Positions 30,403 through 38,688 of a DNA stretch of 64,000 nucleotides are shown in pieces (the stretch's first letter is position 1; each line of letters begins with the position of its first letter). The stretch spans positions 1,922,001 to 1,986,000 of the forward strand of contig NZ_AQXW01000004.1 of assembly GCF_000376825.1 (NCBI RefSeq), written 5' to 3'. The notes under the pieces were generated by a model. The model searched no databases and had not been told where the DNA came from. It saw only the letters and a list, made by a program, of their open reading frames with translations. The DNA comes from Demetria terragena DSM 11295. Its GTDB lineage: Bacteria; Actinomycetota; Actinomycetes; Actinomycetales; Dermatophilaceae. A program made the position numbers and the translations under genes.

Positions 30403-31137
30403 TCAAGCCACCGTGGTTGGCCCGGCGATCCGTCCATCAGCGTTTTCGCAGGTCCTCGCGACGACCCAGGCCCTGCTTTTACCGTCCTCGGTCACCACGA
30501 CGATGACGGCAGGCTTGCCTTCAAATGTCGCGACGTCGACCGCGATCTTGTCCGGGATCGAGTTCCCAGTCATGCTGCGCAAGCAGGTCACCACGCCGTC
30601 GGGCGTGGTGAGCGTGGTCTTCTTCAGACTGCTCGCCGCGGGTGCGCTTGACGGCTTGGCATTTTTCAGGGAAGCCGCTTGAGTCGCCAAACCAGACTTG
30701 GTGTAGTCGCGACCTGAAGTCTGGATAGTGAATCGGTCCTGCGCGTCCGAGGCGTTTGGACCACTCGAGGTCGGGGCGTTGGCTACCGGTGCCGAAGAAC
30801 TCCCGCTCAGGGCCTGATACCCGGCGAGTGCACCGATGCCAATGGCCGCGGCAGCACCAACGGCGGCCAAGGGCCGTAACCACGTCGGCCCGCGACGACC
30901 AGGGTGGGCAGAGGATGAACCTGCTGAATCCGCATGGGATCGAGCCACGAGCGGGCTGACGTTCGACTGATCACCCGAGCGTTGCTGTTGCTCGCGTTGT
31001 AGAGCGGCAGTGATGTCGTTCATCACGTGATCGGGCATGGGTCCCGGGTCGGGGAGCGAGGCCAGGAGCTCACGCACGCCCGTGGGGTCCTGCTCGTCAT
31101 CGGACGAGCTCCCCGTCGGGGTGTTAGGCGTGTTCAC
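30403..31137 (-). CDS. Putative anti-sigma factor-like membrane protein (RsmA position)
   Basis: The 244-residue protein has an acidic N-terminal region (GVRELLASLPDPGPMPDHVMNDITAAL, about 20-50) resembling the start of anti-sigma domains. One transmembrane helix (RPLAAVGAAAAIGIGALAGY) and an extracytoplasmic domain with two cysteines follow. It lies downstream of sigM where mycobacteria have the anti-SigM factor RsmA, so it is a good candidate to hold SigM at the membrane. No HxxxCxxC zinc motif is visible. The GTG 31137 is preferred because GGAAGG precedes it at 7 nt; longer frames reach 31209. The role is inferred. Confidence 0.6.
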   Translation of the reverse strand: MNTPNTPTGSSSDDEQDPTGVRELLASLPDPGPMPDHVMNDITAALQREQQQRSGDQSNVSPLVARSHADSAGSSSAHPGRRGPTWLRPLAAVGAAAAIGIGALAGYQALSGSSSAPVANAPTSSGPNASDAQDRFTIQTSGRDYTKSGLATQAASLKNAKPSSAPAASSLKKTTLTTPDGVVTCLRSMTGNSIPDKIAVDVATFEGKPAVIVVVTEDGKSRAWVVARTCENADGRIAGPTTVA

Positions 31138-31392
31138 CGTTGAACCTTCCATTGGGCTGACCAGACACGAGCAGTGGCCGGTAGGACCGTCCGCCGTGGG
31201 TTCGGACACTGCGGACGAGACAGTTCTCTGACGCGGTGAACACCGAGTTGGTTCCCTCGTGTTTCCACATCTTGATTTTTGTTCTCCCGGACCCCTGTCG
31301 AGCCGAACGTATGGGGCCGTCTGCGGGCTGAGATGGTGGGACGGTTGGCGCAGGTTCCGCCGTTGGCGGGTGTTCAGTCATGGGGGCGGGGC

Positions 31393-31944
31393 TCAGCCGG
31401 GCAGGGGGTAACTGTCGCCGTGTTTGTCCCGCAACAACTCGGCCAGAGCCGTTCGACCGCGCGCACAGCGGGATTTGACGGTGCCTTCGGCGACCTCGAG
31501 AACCTGGGCGGCTTCGGCCACGCTCAGGCCTTGCATGTCGACCATGGTCAAGGCGAGCCGCTGGGCTTCGGGGATCTTGCTGAGCGCCTGCTGGACATCC
31601 AATCGGATGTCGACGGCACTGTGGTGGTCATGCCGGTCGGCCAGGTCGTAGTCGGGCAACTCGCTGGTGGGCTTGATCCGCCGCAGTCGGTCTAGGCAGG
31701 CATTGACGATGATGCGGTGTAGCCAGGTGGTGACTTGGGCGTCTCCACGGAAGCTATCTGCCCGGCGAAATGCGGAAATAAAGCCGTCCTGGACGGCATC
31801 GGCAGCGAGTTCAGGGTCGCGACACGTACGTAGCGCGACGGCCCACATTCGATCCTTATGCCGCGCGAAAAGTTCTCCGAACGCGTCCGCATCGCCGGCG
31901 CAGTGTTGCGCCAGCAGATCGCGATCGGAGCGCTCATCGCTCAT
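31393..31944 (-). CDS. sigM: RNA polymerase sigma factor SigM (ECF family)
   Basis: The 183-residue protein has sigma region 2 (DADAFGELFARHKDRMWAVALRTCRDPELAADAVQDGFISAFRRADSF...TWLHRIIVNACLDRLRR split over residues 17-87) and region 4 (LSVAEAAQVLEVAEGTVKSRCARGRTAL). Position between the MurJ-pseudokinase genes and trxB identifies it as the SigM orthologue, which answers to cell-envelope stress. Its ATG overlaps the pseudokinase stop by 4 nt, so it is co-translated with murJ and its neighbour. Confidence 0.92.
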   Translation of the reverse strand: MSDERSDRDLLAQHCAGDADAFGELFARHKDRMWAVALRTCRDPELAADAVQDGFISAFRRADSFRGDAQVTTWLHRIIVNACLDRLRRIKPTSELPDYDLADRHDHHSAVDIRLDVQQALSKIPEAQRLALTMVDMQGLSVAEAAQVLEVAEGTVKSRCARGRTALAELLRDKHGDSYPLPG

Positions 31945-33638
31945 GAGAAGACGGAGACCTCGCCAATCCGGGCGCGGTTCTGGCCGGAGTCCTGGGTGCC
32001 GAGCTTGGAGACGCGAACAATGACGTACTGCACCTTCGGGGCGCTGGTCGCAGAGACAGTCTGCTTGCCATCGCCTGAGAAAGTGCCCATCTCGTCGCCT
32101 TCCGTGGGGTTGTCCGCGGTGAGGACCGTCGCATCAATGGCGGCGCCGTTGACGTCTACGGTCACTTTACTGACCTTGGTGGGCTTTCCGAGGTTGAGCA
32201 CGAGGCCCGGTCCCCCGTCGGAGAAGTCCTGGCTCCGGTAGTAGCGGGTTTCCCACACGGTCTCTGGGTCGTCGTCGATCACGTTCTCGGCTTCCCAGCC
32301 ATGCTCGTTGCCGGTGCCACCGGGGGCAAAGGTGCTGACGCTGGCCACGTCGACTTCCTTGGCGGGGGTTGTCTTGGCCGAAGGAGTCCCGGACTGTGCC
32401 GACTTAGTCGCTGTCGAGGGCTGCGCGGCCTGGTCGGTGTCTTCCGAGGGACTGAACAGGCCACGGAGGCCAAGGAAACCCAGGAATAGGGCGAGCACCA
32501 CGACCGCGGCAACAATCGCCAAGGCCAGGCGACTGGAGCGACTGTCTGGTTCTTCGGTGCCATGGGCCAGGAGCGGCAACGGTGGCTCGAGGTCTTCTTC
32601 GTGGTACGGGTCCGCGTTGTAGTGCTCGGGCTCGCTCTGCGAAATCGGATAGGCGGACGTCTCGTCCTGATCGAACTGTGGACGCCGACCGATCATTGTC
32701 GGTTCGTCGTCCTGGTCCAGGGAGCCGGGGTCGGTCGAATCATGGTCGGTTTGTCCGATGGCGTCCTTGGAGGCGATCGAGGCTCCGGTCATGCTCGTCC
32801 CGGTCGCGAGGCGGCGGCCATCACGGGAGGGTTCTCCGGCTTCGGTAGAACGCCCGCCGGCACCGTGGACTCGCTCGGCCGACCAGGGCGAGAGTTGGCG
32901 TGCCAACTCGCCCGGCGTGCGTGGACCTTCATCGGCGCTCAGCACCGTGCGGCACAACGTGTCTAAGTCACCAGGAACGCGACCGACGAGTTCGCTAGGC
33001 GCCGGAAGTTGGCCGTCGGCGCGGCGGTCGACGGATTCCACGCCAGGCATATCGGACTCGCCGGGCCAGCGCGCGGTGAGGCCGGCATACGCGACTCGCA
33101 CGAGCGCTCGTACGTCCTGACGGGAGGCGCTATCTCCGTCGTCGTCATCGCGGCCCATGAGGGCAGCGGCGACGGCGACGCCACTGACTTGCACAGCGCC
33201 ATCGGAGGAACGCAGCACCTCGTGCGGGCTCAAGGTTTGGTGGTGAAGGCCACGCTGCCGCGCGGTTTCGAGCGCGACGGCGGCTTCACCAACGATCCGT
33301 CGGACTTCCTCCGCGGGCAAGGTGCCCTCGCGGAGCAAGGCCGCGACGGAGTGGGAGTGGTGGGTGGCCTCGGTGATGACGTAGGACACGGTGGGTTCTG
33401 ACTCGGTGCCAACATCGAGTACCTGTGCCAGTCGACGATCTTCGACGCCCGCAATGCGTCGTGCTGAGTCCAGAGCGGCAGAGGCGTGGGGGTGATCGGC
33501 GGCAAAGACAGTCACCGTCGTTTCGCGCCCTAGGGTGCCGTCGCTGGCCACCCACTGCTCGACACCGTTCCTGCTGGACAGCGCCTGCTGCAAGGTATAG
33601 CGACCGCCCAGGACAGTGCCGCGGCTGATGCCGTCCAC
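31941..33638 (-). CDS. Membrane pseudokinase with discoidin-like extracellular domain (MviN partner)
   Basis: The 565-residue protein has an N-terminal protein-kinase fold (GRYTLQQALSSRNGVEQWVASD...) that lacks catalytic residues. The VAVK lysine is absent (TVTVFAAD), HRD is replaced by HHQTLSPHE and DFG by VSGVA. An acidic linker, one transmembrane helix (about 400-420) and a discoidin/F5-8-type domain (WEAENVIDDDPETVWETRYYRS) follow. In mycobacteria the same kinase-like and extracellular parts are fused to MurJ (MviN, Rv3910). Here they are a separate gene 114 nt after murJ. It probably regulates MurJ. The GTG 33638 has AAGGAG before it, so it is preferred over the 33713 start. Confidence 0.85.
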   Translation of the reverse strand: MDGISRGTVLGGRYTLQQALSSRNGVEQWVASDGTLGRETTVTVFAADHPHASAALDSARRIAGVEDRRLAQVLDVGTESEPTVSYVITEATHHSHSVAALLREGTLPAEEVRRIVGEAAVALETARQRGLHHQTLSPHEVLRSSDGAVQVSGVAVAAALMGRDDDDGDSASRQDVRALVRVAYAGLTARWPGESDMPGVESVDRRADGQLPAPSELVGRVPGDLDTLCRTVLSADEGPRTPGELARQLSPWSAERVHGAGGRSTEAGEPSRDGRRLATGTSMTGASIASKDAIGQTDHDSTDPGSLDQDDEPTMIGRRPQFDQDETSAYPISQSEPEHYNADPYHEEDLEPPLPLLAHGTEEPDSRSSRLALAIVAAVVVLALFLGFLGLRGLFSPSEDTDQAAQPSTATKSAQSGTPSAKTTPAKEVDVASVSTFAPGGTGNEHGWEAENVIDDDPETVWETRYYRSQDFSDGGPGLVLNLGKPTKVSKVTVDVNGAAIDATVLTADNPTEGDEMGTFSGDGKQTVSATSAPKVQYVIVRVSKLGTQDSGQNRARIGEVSVFS

Positions 33639-33752
33639 GCACAACTCCTTCACTGATGGATGACGTTCATCGGGCACTGCAGGCCCGCGCTGACCCCATG
33701 CCGTCCGCGCCATCCTAGGTGAGACAAAGGACGACTCCGGGACGGCACGCGG

Positions 33753-35714
33753 TCAGCGCCCTCCTCGGCCTGGAAGGCGGCGAACGACGGGCCGCACCAA
33801 GTCCTCGATCTCGCTGACTCGCATGATGCGCGCGCACCAGACGTAGATGAGCAGGAATATCGGACCGGCGATGAGCACGACCAGGACGGAGCCCGGCTTG
33901 CCGTCGGCGCCAGCGGCGCGCATCAGCGCGACGATCCCGAAGGCGAAGCCCGCTGCGATGAGCGAGGCGACCAGGAGTCGCACATAGGTGCGGACCACGT
34001 CGCCAATCATGATTCGGCCGGTCCGACGTTGCAGCCAACGCAACCCGATGATGCCTTGAGCGGTGTTGCTGAGGGTGAGGGATAAGCCGATGCCGACACC
34101 GACGTAGTGGTCGGGAAGCACCAGACAAGACAGGGTGATGACCGCGGCGAGGCTGCTGGTGATCACTTGCATCCAGAACGGCGTCTTGGCGTCTTCATAG
34201 GCATAGAAGGCGCGCTGCACCATGACGCAGAGGCCATATGTCGTCAGACCCAACAGCATCGGAACCATGATCGAGCCGATGGCCCATACGCTGCCGGCGC
34301 CATAGAGCATCGTGATGAGCGGTACGGCTAGGACGATGCCGCCGACGGCGCAGGGAATGGTTGCCACCCCAATGAGGCGCAGGCCTTCGCGCATATCCCG
34401 GCGAACCAGCGGGTGATTCTGAGCATTCGCGGCTTTGGACATGCGCGTGAAGAGTGCGGTGACCAAGGACACGGTGAGCAGCGAGTGCGGCAGCATGAAC
34501 AGCAGGTACGCGTACTCCTGGGCGCCCTTACCGGGCTCCCCTGCCGCCTGGGTGTTGAGCACGTTGGTCGTGATGACCAGGCCGAGCTGCTGCAACACCA
34601 CCGCGGCAAAGGCCCAGAGCGCGATCTTGGACGTTGAGCGGAGACCGACGCCGCGCCACCGGAAGTTGGGGGTGAAGCGGTAGCCGTCCTTGGCCAGCAC
34701 CGGGATGAGGCATAGCGCTTGCAACACGATGCCGAGGGTCGCCGAACCCGCCAATACCCAGACCATCGAAGCGGTCCAGTCCTCAAGCGGCGCCTCGTGC
34801 GGCATGGCCATCAGGAAGTAGACGAGCCCAGCGATTGCGACCACATTGGCGAGCGCCGGTGCCCACATGAAGGCGCCGAAGCGGCCGCGGGCGTTGAGCA
34901 CCTGGCCCAGAAGTGCGTAGACCCCGTAGAAGAAAATCTGTGGAAGGCAGATCAGGGCGAACGAGGTACCGAGTGCGAGCCGGGAGTCACTGGCGGACAG
35001 GTCATACAGGCGATAGAGCAGTGGGGCTGCGAGCACACAGACCGCTGTCAGGACACCAAGAATGGTGAAGGCAAGCGTCAGGAGCCGGTCGGTATAGCCC
35101 TTGCCACCATCCTCATGCCGCAGTGCCTTAGTGATCTGTGGGACGAGGACCGCGTTGATCACGCCGCCGGCCAGCAGCAGATAGATGATGTTGGGCAAGG
35201 TGTTGGCCGTCGACCAGGCGTTGGCAGCGGCAGTTGTGGCGCCGATGGCCGTGACTTGCAGAACGCCACGGGCCAGTCCAAGGACACGAGAGACGAGGGT
35301 TCCGGCGGCCATGAGCGCGCTAGCTCGGGCCAGCCCACGGCGGTCGTCGGATGATGCCCGAGTGGGGGCATCCTGCTCGGCGGGTGCTGCGTCCTGCGCT
35401 AGGTCGGGTCCGGTCTCGGGGGCTTCGCTGGCGGCCTGTGCGACCTCATCAACGGTGGCGAACGAGTCGCTGTGTCCGGCGTACCACTCATCGCTGAGTC
35501 GGTTGGGCAACGCGGTATGCCACTGCGTGCCGATGTCGGTGGCGTCCTCGACGCCGTGGGCCACCTCCCGGGTTGCGGTGTCCACGGCAATCCACTCCGA
35601 GAACTGTGCCCCCAGGGACTCGGCGATGTCGTGCTGAGCCGAGGGAAATGTGGGTGGCTGAGGGGAGTAGAGCTGACCCAGGCTTGGCTTGGGCGGGTCG
35701 CTAGTCATCGTCAC
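33753..35714 (-). CDS. murJ: Lipid II flippase MurJ
   Basis: The 653-residue protein has a long soluble N-terminus (about 1-130, acidic and Ala/Asp-rich) followed by a MOP-superfamily membrane domain with about 14 helices. The MurJ entry RASALMAAGTLVSRVLGLARGVLQ and the block TANTLPNIIYLLLAGGVINAVLVPQI are visible. It flips lipid II for peptidoglycan synthesis. It overlaps the upstream DUF6049 gene by 14 nt. ATG 35708 is an alternative start. The kinase-like part found fused in mycobacterial MviN is encoded by the next gene. Confidence 0.93.
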   Translation of the reverse strand: MTMTSDPPKPSLGQLYSPQPPTFPSAQHDIAESLGAQFSEWIAVDTATREVAHGVEDATDIGTQWHTALPNRLSDEWYAGHSDSFATVDEVAQAASEAPETGPDLAQDAAPAEQDAPTRASSDDRRGLARASALMAAGTLVSRVLGLARGVLQVTAIGATTAAANAWSTANTLPNIIYLLLAGGVINAVLVPQITKALRHEDGGKGYTDRLLTLAFTILGVLTAVCVLAAPLLYRLYDLSASDSRLALGTSFALICLPQIFFYGVYALLGQVLNARGRFGAFMWAPALANVVAIAGLVYFLMAMPHEAPLEDWTASMVWVLAGSATLGIVLQALCLIPVLAKDGYRFTPNFRWRGVGLRSTSKIALWAFAAVVLQQLGLVITTNVLNTQAAGEPGKGAQEYAYLLFMLPHSLLTVSLVTALFTRMSKAANAQNHPLVRRDMREGLRLIGVATIPCAVGGIVLAVPLITMLYGAGSVWAIGSIMVPMLLGLTTYGLCVMVQRAFYAYEDAKTPFWMQVITSSLAAVITLSCLVLPDHYVGVGIGLSLTLSNTAQGIIGLRWLQRRTGRIMIGDVVRTYVRLLVASLIAAGFAFGIVALMRAAGADGKPGSVLVVLIAGPIFLLIYVWCARIMRVSEIEDLVRPVVRRLPGRGGR

Positions 35715-38115
35715 TCTCTGGCGGCTGGTCCGGTATGGGACCCGGCTCCGGATCGCGGCGCGGAGTGCGCAGGCTGCGATAAATGCCGACCACGAGGATA
35801 GGTCCGGCGACGGCTCCCAGGACCCAGTAAAGCCATGAACCGGTGGGACGCACGGTGAATTGCAGTTGTGTCGGCGCGTCGTCGGCGGGGCCCAGTGGCA
35901 TTCCGGACGGAGTGCTCAGCGTGGCGTCGACGTTGACTTTCCCGGAGGACAGCGCCTTGAAGTCCACGCGAACGGTGTCGCGGGTGTCAGCGCCAAGAGT
36001 GAGCGGTTCAGGTTGATCCGGGACTTCGAGAATCGCCAGCCGTGGCTCCAGCGTGAGACGCACATTGCGGAGCCCGCGGTTGAGACCGTTGACGACCGTG
36101 ACGCCGATTTCGCTCTCATCGGTGAAGAAGTTGATCGAACCGGGACGTACGGAGATCTTGGCGGGCATCTCGCGCAGTGCGGTACCGAGCCGGTTCAGGG
36201 CGGTCTGGTGGGCGGTGTTCTGCCCGCGCCAGCGCACGGAGGAGAGCTCGTCGTAGGCCGCCGACCAACCCGCTACGACGTCGCCGGAGTCCACGAGGAT
36301 CGTGCCCATGTCGTTGAGGAGCCGCCGGTCAGAGGCCGCACGGTCCAAGGAGTCGCGGGTGATCGGGCTCGCGGGGGCATCGCGGCTGGGGTTGGGCGAC
36401 TGAAGGCGCGCCGACGTCGGGGCGCGGGCAGTTTGGCGGAGTGGCGCCGCCGCGGATGCACCCTTCAACCACGGCACATCCACGGACGCGCGGATGAGGG
36501 AGGACACCGCCTCGGGGGCCGCCTGGTCGAGGCGTGGCGCAAGGGCGAGAAGGTCGCGATTCTGGGTGCTTGATCGGGCCATCGCCAACGTTGTGGCGAG
36601 GTAGCGCTGAACGCGTTGACCGTCACCGCCTTCGCCGTCGCGGTCAAGCAAGCGGGACACCCGCTGGTCGTAGCCCAGTACGGGGGTTCCATTGGTGAGG
36701 CGATGGGCCACGCCAGCGCGGTCGTCGGCGACTTGGCTGCTGGGGAGAAGGGTGGCCGGGGCATCGCTGTTGCGGGCGCCGCGCCAGGCGCCGGTGATGC
36801 TGGTGAGCTCTGCTTTCGTCGGCTGGGTTGCGGGCCAATTGACCACGATGTTGCTCATGGAGGCGTTGGCCGGGCTGAGCTTTCGATCCAGGAGGCGGCG
36901 TACAGATTGCTCCCCACCCGCTTTCTGGAGGGCGACGACGTCAGGATCGCCGTACGGCAGCCACCACAGCGATTGGGCTTCGCCGCGGTTCACCAGGCGT
37001 TGTCGCAGGTCGGTCACCAAGGTGTTGACGGAGGTGTCGTCGGCCGGAGGCATGGTCGGCAGCGAGCTGGAGGACGAGGACGGCGAGGAGGACGGTGGGC
37101 TCGTGTCGGACTCGGTCGGGGTACCTGATTCAGATCCTCCGCTGGGATCCGGCGTACTCGAGGGCGTCGGAGAGCCGGTGCCCGTGGCGTCCGTGCCCGG
37201 CGAGGTGGCGCCGGAATCCGTCGGATCTGACTCCTGGGGCTCCGACGCGGAGGGCGTCGGCGTGGCGGAGGGTGTCGGCGTTTCGGTGGGATTGCCCTCG
37301 GGCTCGGAATCTGCGGCGGGCAGGTCCGGATCCGGAGACATCGGCGGTTCCACCATGCTCGGGTCGACCAGCCAGGTCACCGGCAAGCCCCGAAGATCGC
37401 GCATCAATCGGTCAACAGCCGACCCGGGTCCGATCGCCCGACGCCAGGCGGCGAGCCGAGTGGCGCCGGTACTGCTGAACAGGTTGGGGTCGGCGGGAAG
37501 AGTCAACGGCACGACCCAGCCGACGGTCACGGTGGACGGCGGCGTCTTTCCTGCGCCATCCCACGGAATGACCGTCGGGAGGGTCATCTTGGCGGGCGCG
37601 CCAGCGGCGTTACCGTCGGTGACGCTCAGCGTGGCCGCGAGATTGGTCTGCGCGGACACCTCACTGGGCAACTGATCGGCCTGAATCGACAGCTGGAAGG
37701 GCACGGACTTGCCAGGCTCGAGCGGCCGGTCGAGGACGGCCTGCCCGACCTCATCCGTCGCTGCGGATCCGGACCCCGACATCCAGTCGTCAACGTCGGA
37801 TCGGGTCGTGAGCCGGGCGTCATCAAGGCGCAGCCGAACCACCGGTTGCGCAATCGCGTCGTTGCCACCGTTGGTGATGCGCCCGATGATCACTAGCGAG
37901 GTGTCGGGCTTGGCGACCGCCGGGGAGACCGAGCTCACGGTGATGGAGGAGGTGACGTCCTCCGCTGTGGCCGGGGTCGTACTGGCTTGGCTGAGCGGGA
38001 TCGAGAACCCGAGGACCAGGATCAACGTCGCGAGGACGGACAGCAACGCGGCGCCCGTGCGTGGCGCGCCTCCGAATCTGGTGCGCACAGGGGTCAGGCG
38101 GTCCCGGCCAGGCAT
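35701..38115 (-). CDS. DUF6049 family secreted/membrane protein (Rv3909-like)
   Basis: The roughly 804-residue protein starts with a signal/anchor (AALLSVLATLILVLGFSIPLSQA). A beta-rich lumenal region follows. A long low-complexity stretch of Pro/Ser/Thr/Glu/Asp (about 265-370 from this start) and another conserved region come next, then a C-terminal transmembrane helix (SWLYWVLGAVAGPILVVGIY). It occupies the place of mycobacterial Rv3909 beside MurJ and NUDIX genes, so an envelope role is likely, but its function is unknown. The start is uncertain: ATG 38115 avoids a long overlap with the NUDIX gene, and GTG 38088 is also possible. Confidence 0.8.
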   Translation of the reverse strand: MPGRDRLTPVRTRFGGAPRTGAALLSVLATLILVLGFSIPLSQASTTPATAEDVTSSITVSSVSPAVAKPDTSLVIIGRITNGGNDAIAQPVVRLRLDDARLTTRSDVDDWMSGSGSAATDEVGQAVLDRPLEPGKSVPFQLSIQADQLPSEVSAQTNLAATLSVTDGNAAGAPAKMTLPTVIPWDGAGKTPPSTVTVGWVVPLTLPADPNLFSSTGATRLAAWRRAIGPGSAVDRLMRDLRGLPVTWLVDPSMVEPPMSPDPDLPAADSEPEGNPTETPTPSATPTPSASEPQESDPTDSGATSPGTDATGTGSPTPSSTPDPSGGSESGTPTESDTSPPSSSPSSSSSSLPTMPPADDTSVNTLVTDLRQRLVNRGEAQSLWWLPYGDPDVVALQKAGGEQSVRRLLDRKLSPANASMSNIVVNWPATQPTKAELTSITGAWRGARNSDAPATLLPSSQVADDRAGVAHRLTNGTPVLGYDQRVSRLLDRDGEGGDGQRVQRYLATTLAMARSSTQNRDLLALAPRLDQAAPEAVSSLIRASVDVPWLKGASAAAPLRQTARAPTSARLQSPNPSRDAPASPITRDSLDRAASDRRLLNDMGTILVDSGDVVAGWSAAYDELSSVRWRGQNTAHQTALNRLGTALREMPAKISVRPGSINFFTDESEIGVTVVNGLNRGLRNVRLTLEPRLAILEVPDQPEPLTLGADTRDTVRVDFKALSSGKVNVDATLSTPSGMPLGPADDAPTQLQFTVRPTGSWLYWVLGAVAGPILVVGIYRSLRTPRRDPEPGPIPDQPPESDDD

Positions 38116-38576
38116 ACCCAGGCCGTTCGCGCGATGCGCCGCTCGTTGGGGAAGGTCAACTGGCGTTGAACGGTGTCCAGGCGGAACCACTGGGCGTCGA
38201 TGGCCTCATGGTCGGGGTCACCTTCAACACTGATCTCGCCGCCCAAAGCCTCCAGGAGGTAGTGATGGACCATTTTGTGGATGCGGTACTCGGGAGTGGT
38301 GAACCAATAGTCAATCGTGCCGAGCGTGACCAGGGCTCGGCCGTGAATGCCGGTTTCTTCGGCCACTTCACGTACCGCGGTCTCGACCAGGGTCTCCCCG
38401 GATTCGACGTGCCCCTTGGGCAGACACCACTCGAGGCGACCGGCCCGATTGCGCCGCGCGATGAGCGCGATGTAGGCGACGCCGTGGCGTACATCGATCA
38501 CCACACCACCGGCGGACCGTTCCTCCACAGCAGCCAACCGCCGCGAGGCGCGGTGGCGAGGCAGTTGGAGGGTCAT
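38094..38576 (-). CDS. NUDIX hydrolase (MutT4-like position)
   Basis: The 160-residue protein contains the complete Nudix box, GHVESGETLVETAVREVAEETG (residues about 57-78), with the metal-binding REVAEE helix. Nudix enzymes cleave nucleoside diphosphates linked to other moieties; the substrate here is unknown. It lies upstream of DUF6049 and MurJ, as mycobacterial mutT4 does, and is divergent from the tRNA nucleotidyltransferase gene. The ATG 38576 (MTLQLPRHR) is preferred to an upstream ATG at 38672 that would reach into the promoter region of pcnA. Confidence 0.9.
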   Translation of the reverse strand: MTLQLPRHRASRRLAAVEERSAGGVVIDVRHGVAYIALIARRNRAGRLEWCLPKGHVESGETLVETAVREVAEETGIHGRALVTLGTIDYWFTTPEYRIHKMVHHYLLEALGGEISVEGDPDHEAIDAQWFRLDTVQRQLTFPNERRIARTAWVCLAGTA

Positions 38577-38688
38577 TCCGACACTGTAGCCAGCGAGTCT
38601 GATGGGCGTGCTGTGTCTGCGGGGTCCTGTCCCACCCACCGATAACCGGGTGGCACGGACCGGGTCGTTCACGGCCTACCCTGTCCGG

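Noticed and set aside
31124-31381. 85-codon minus-strand frame between sigM and the candidate anti-sigma gene
   Set aside because: It has no ribosome binding site, no hydrophobic segment and overlaps the start of the downstream gene in another frame. I see no support for it.
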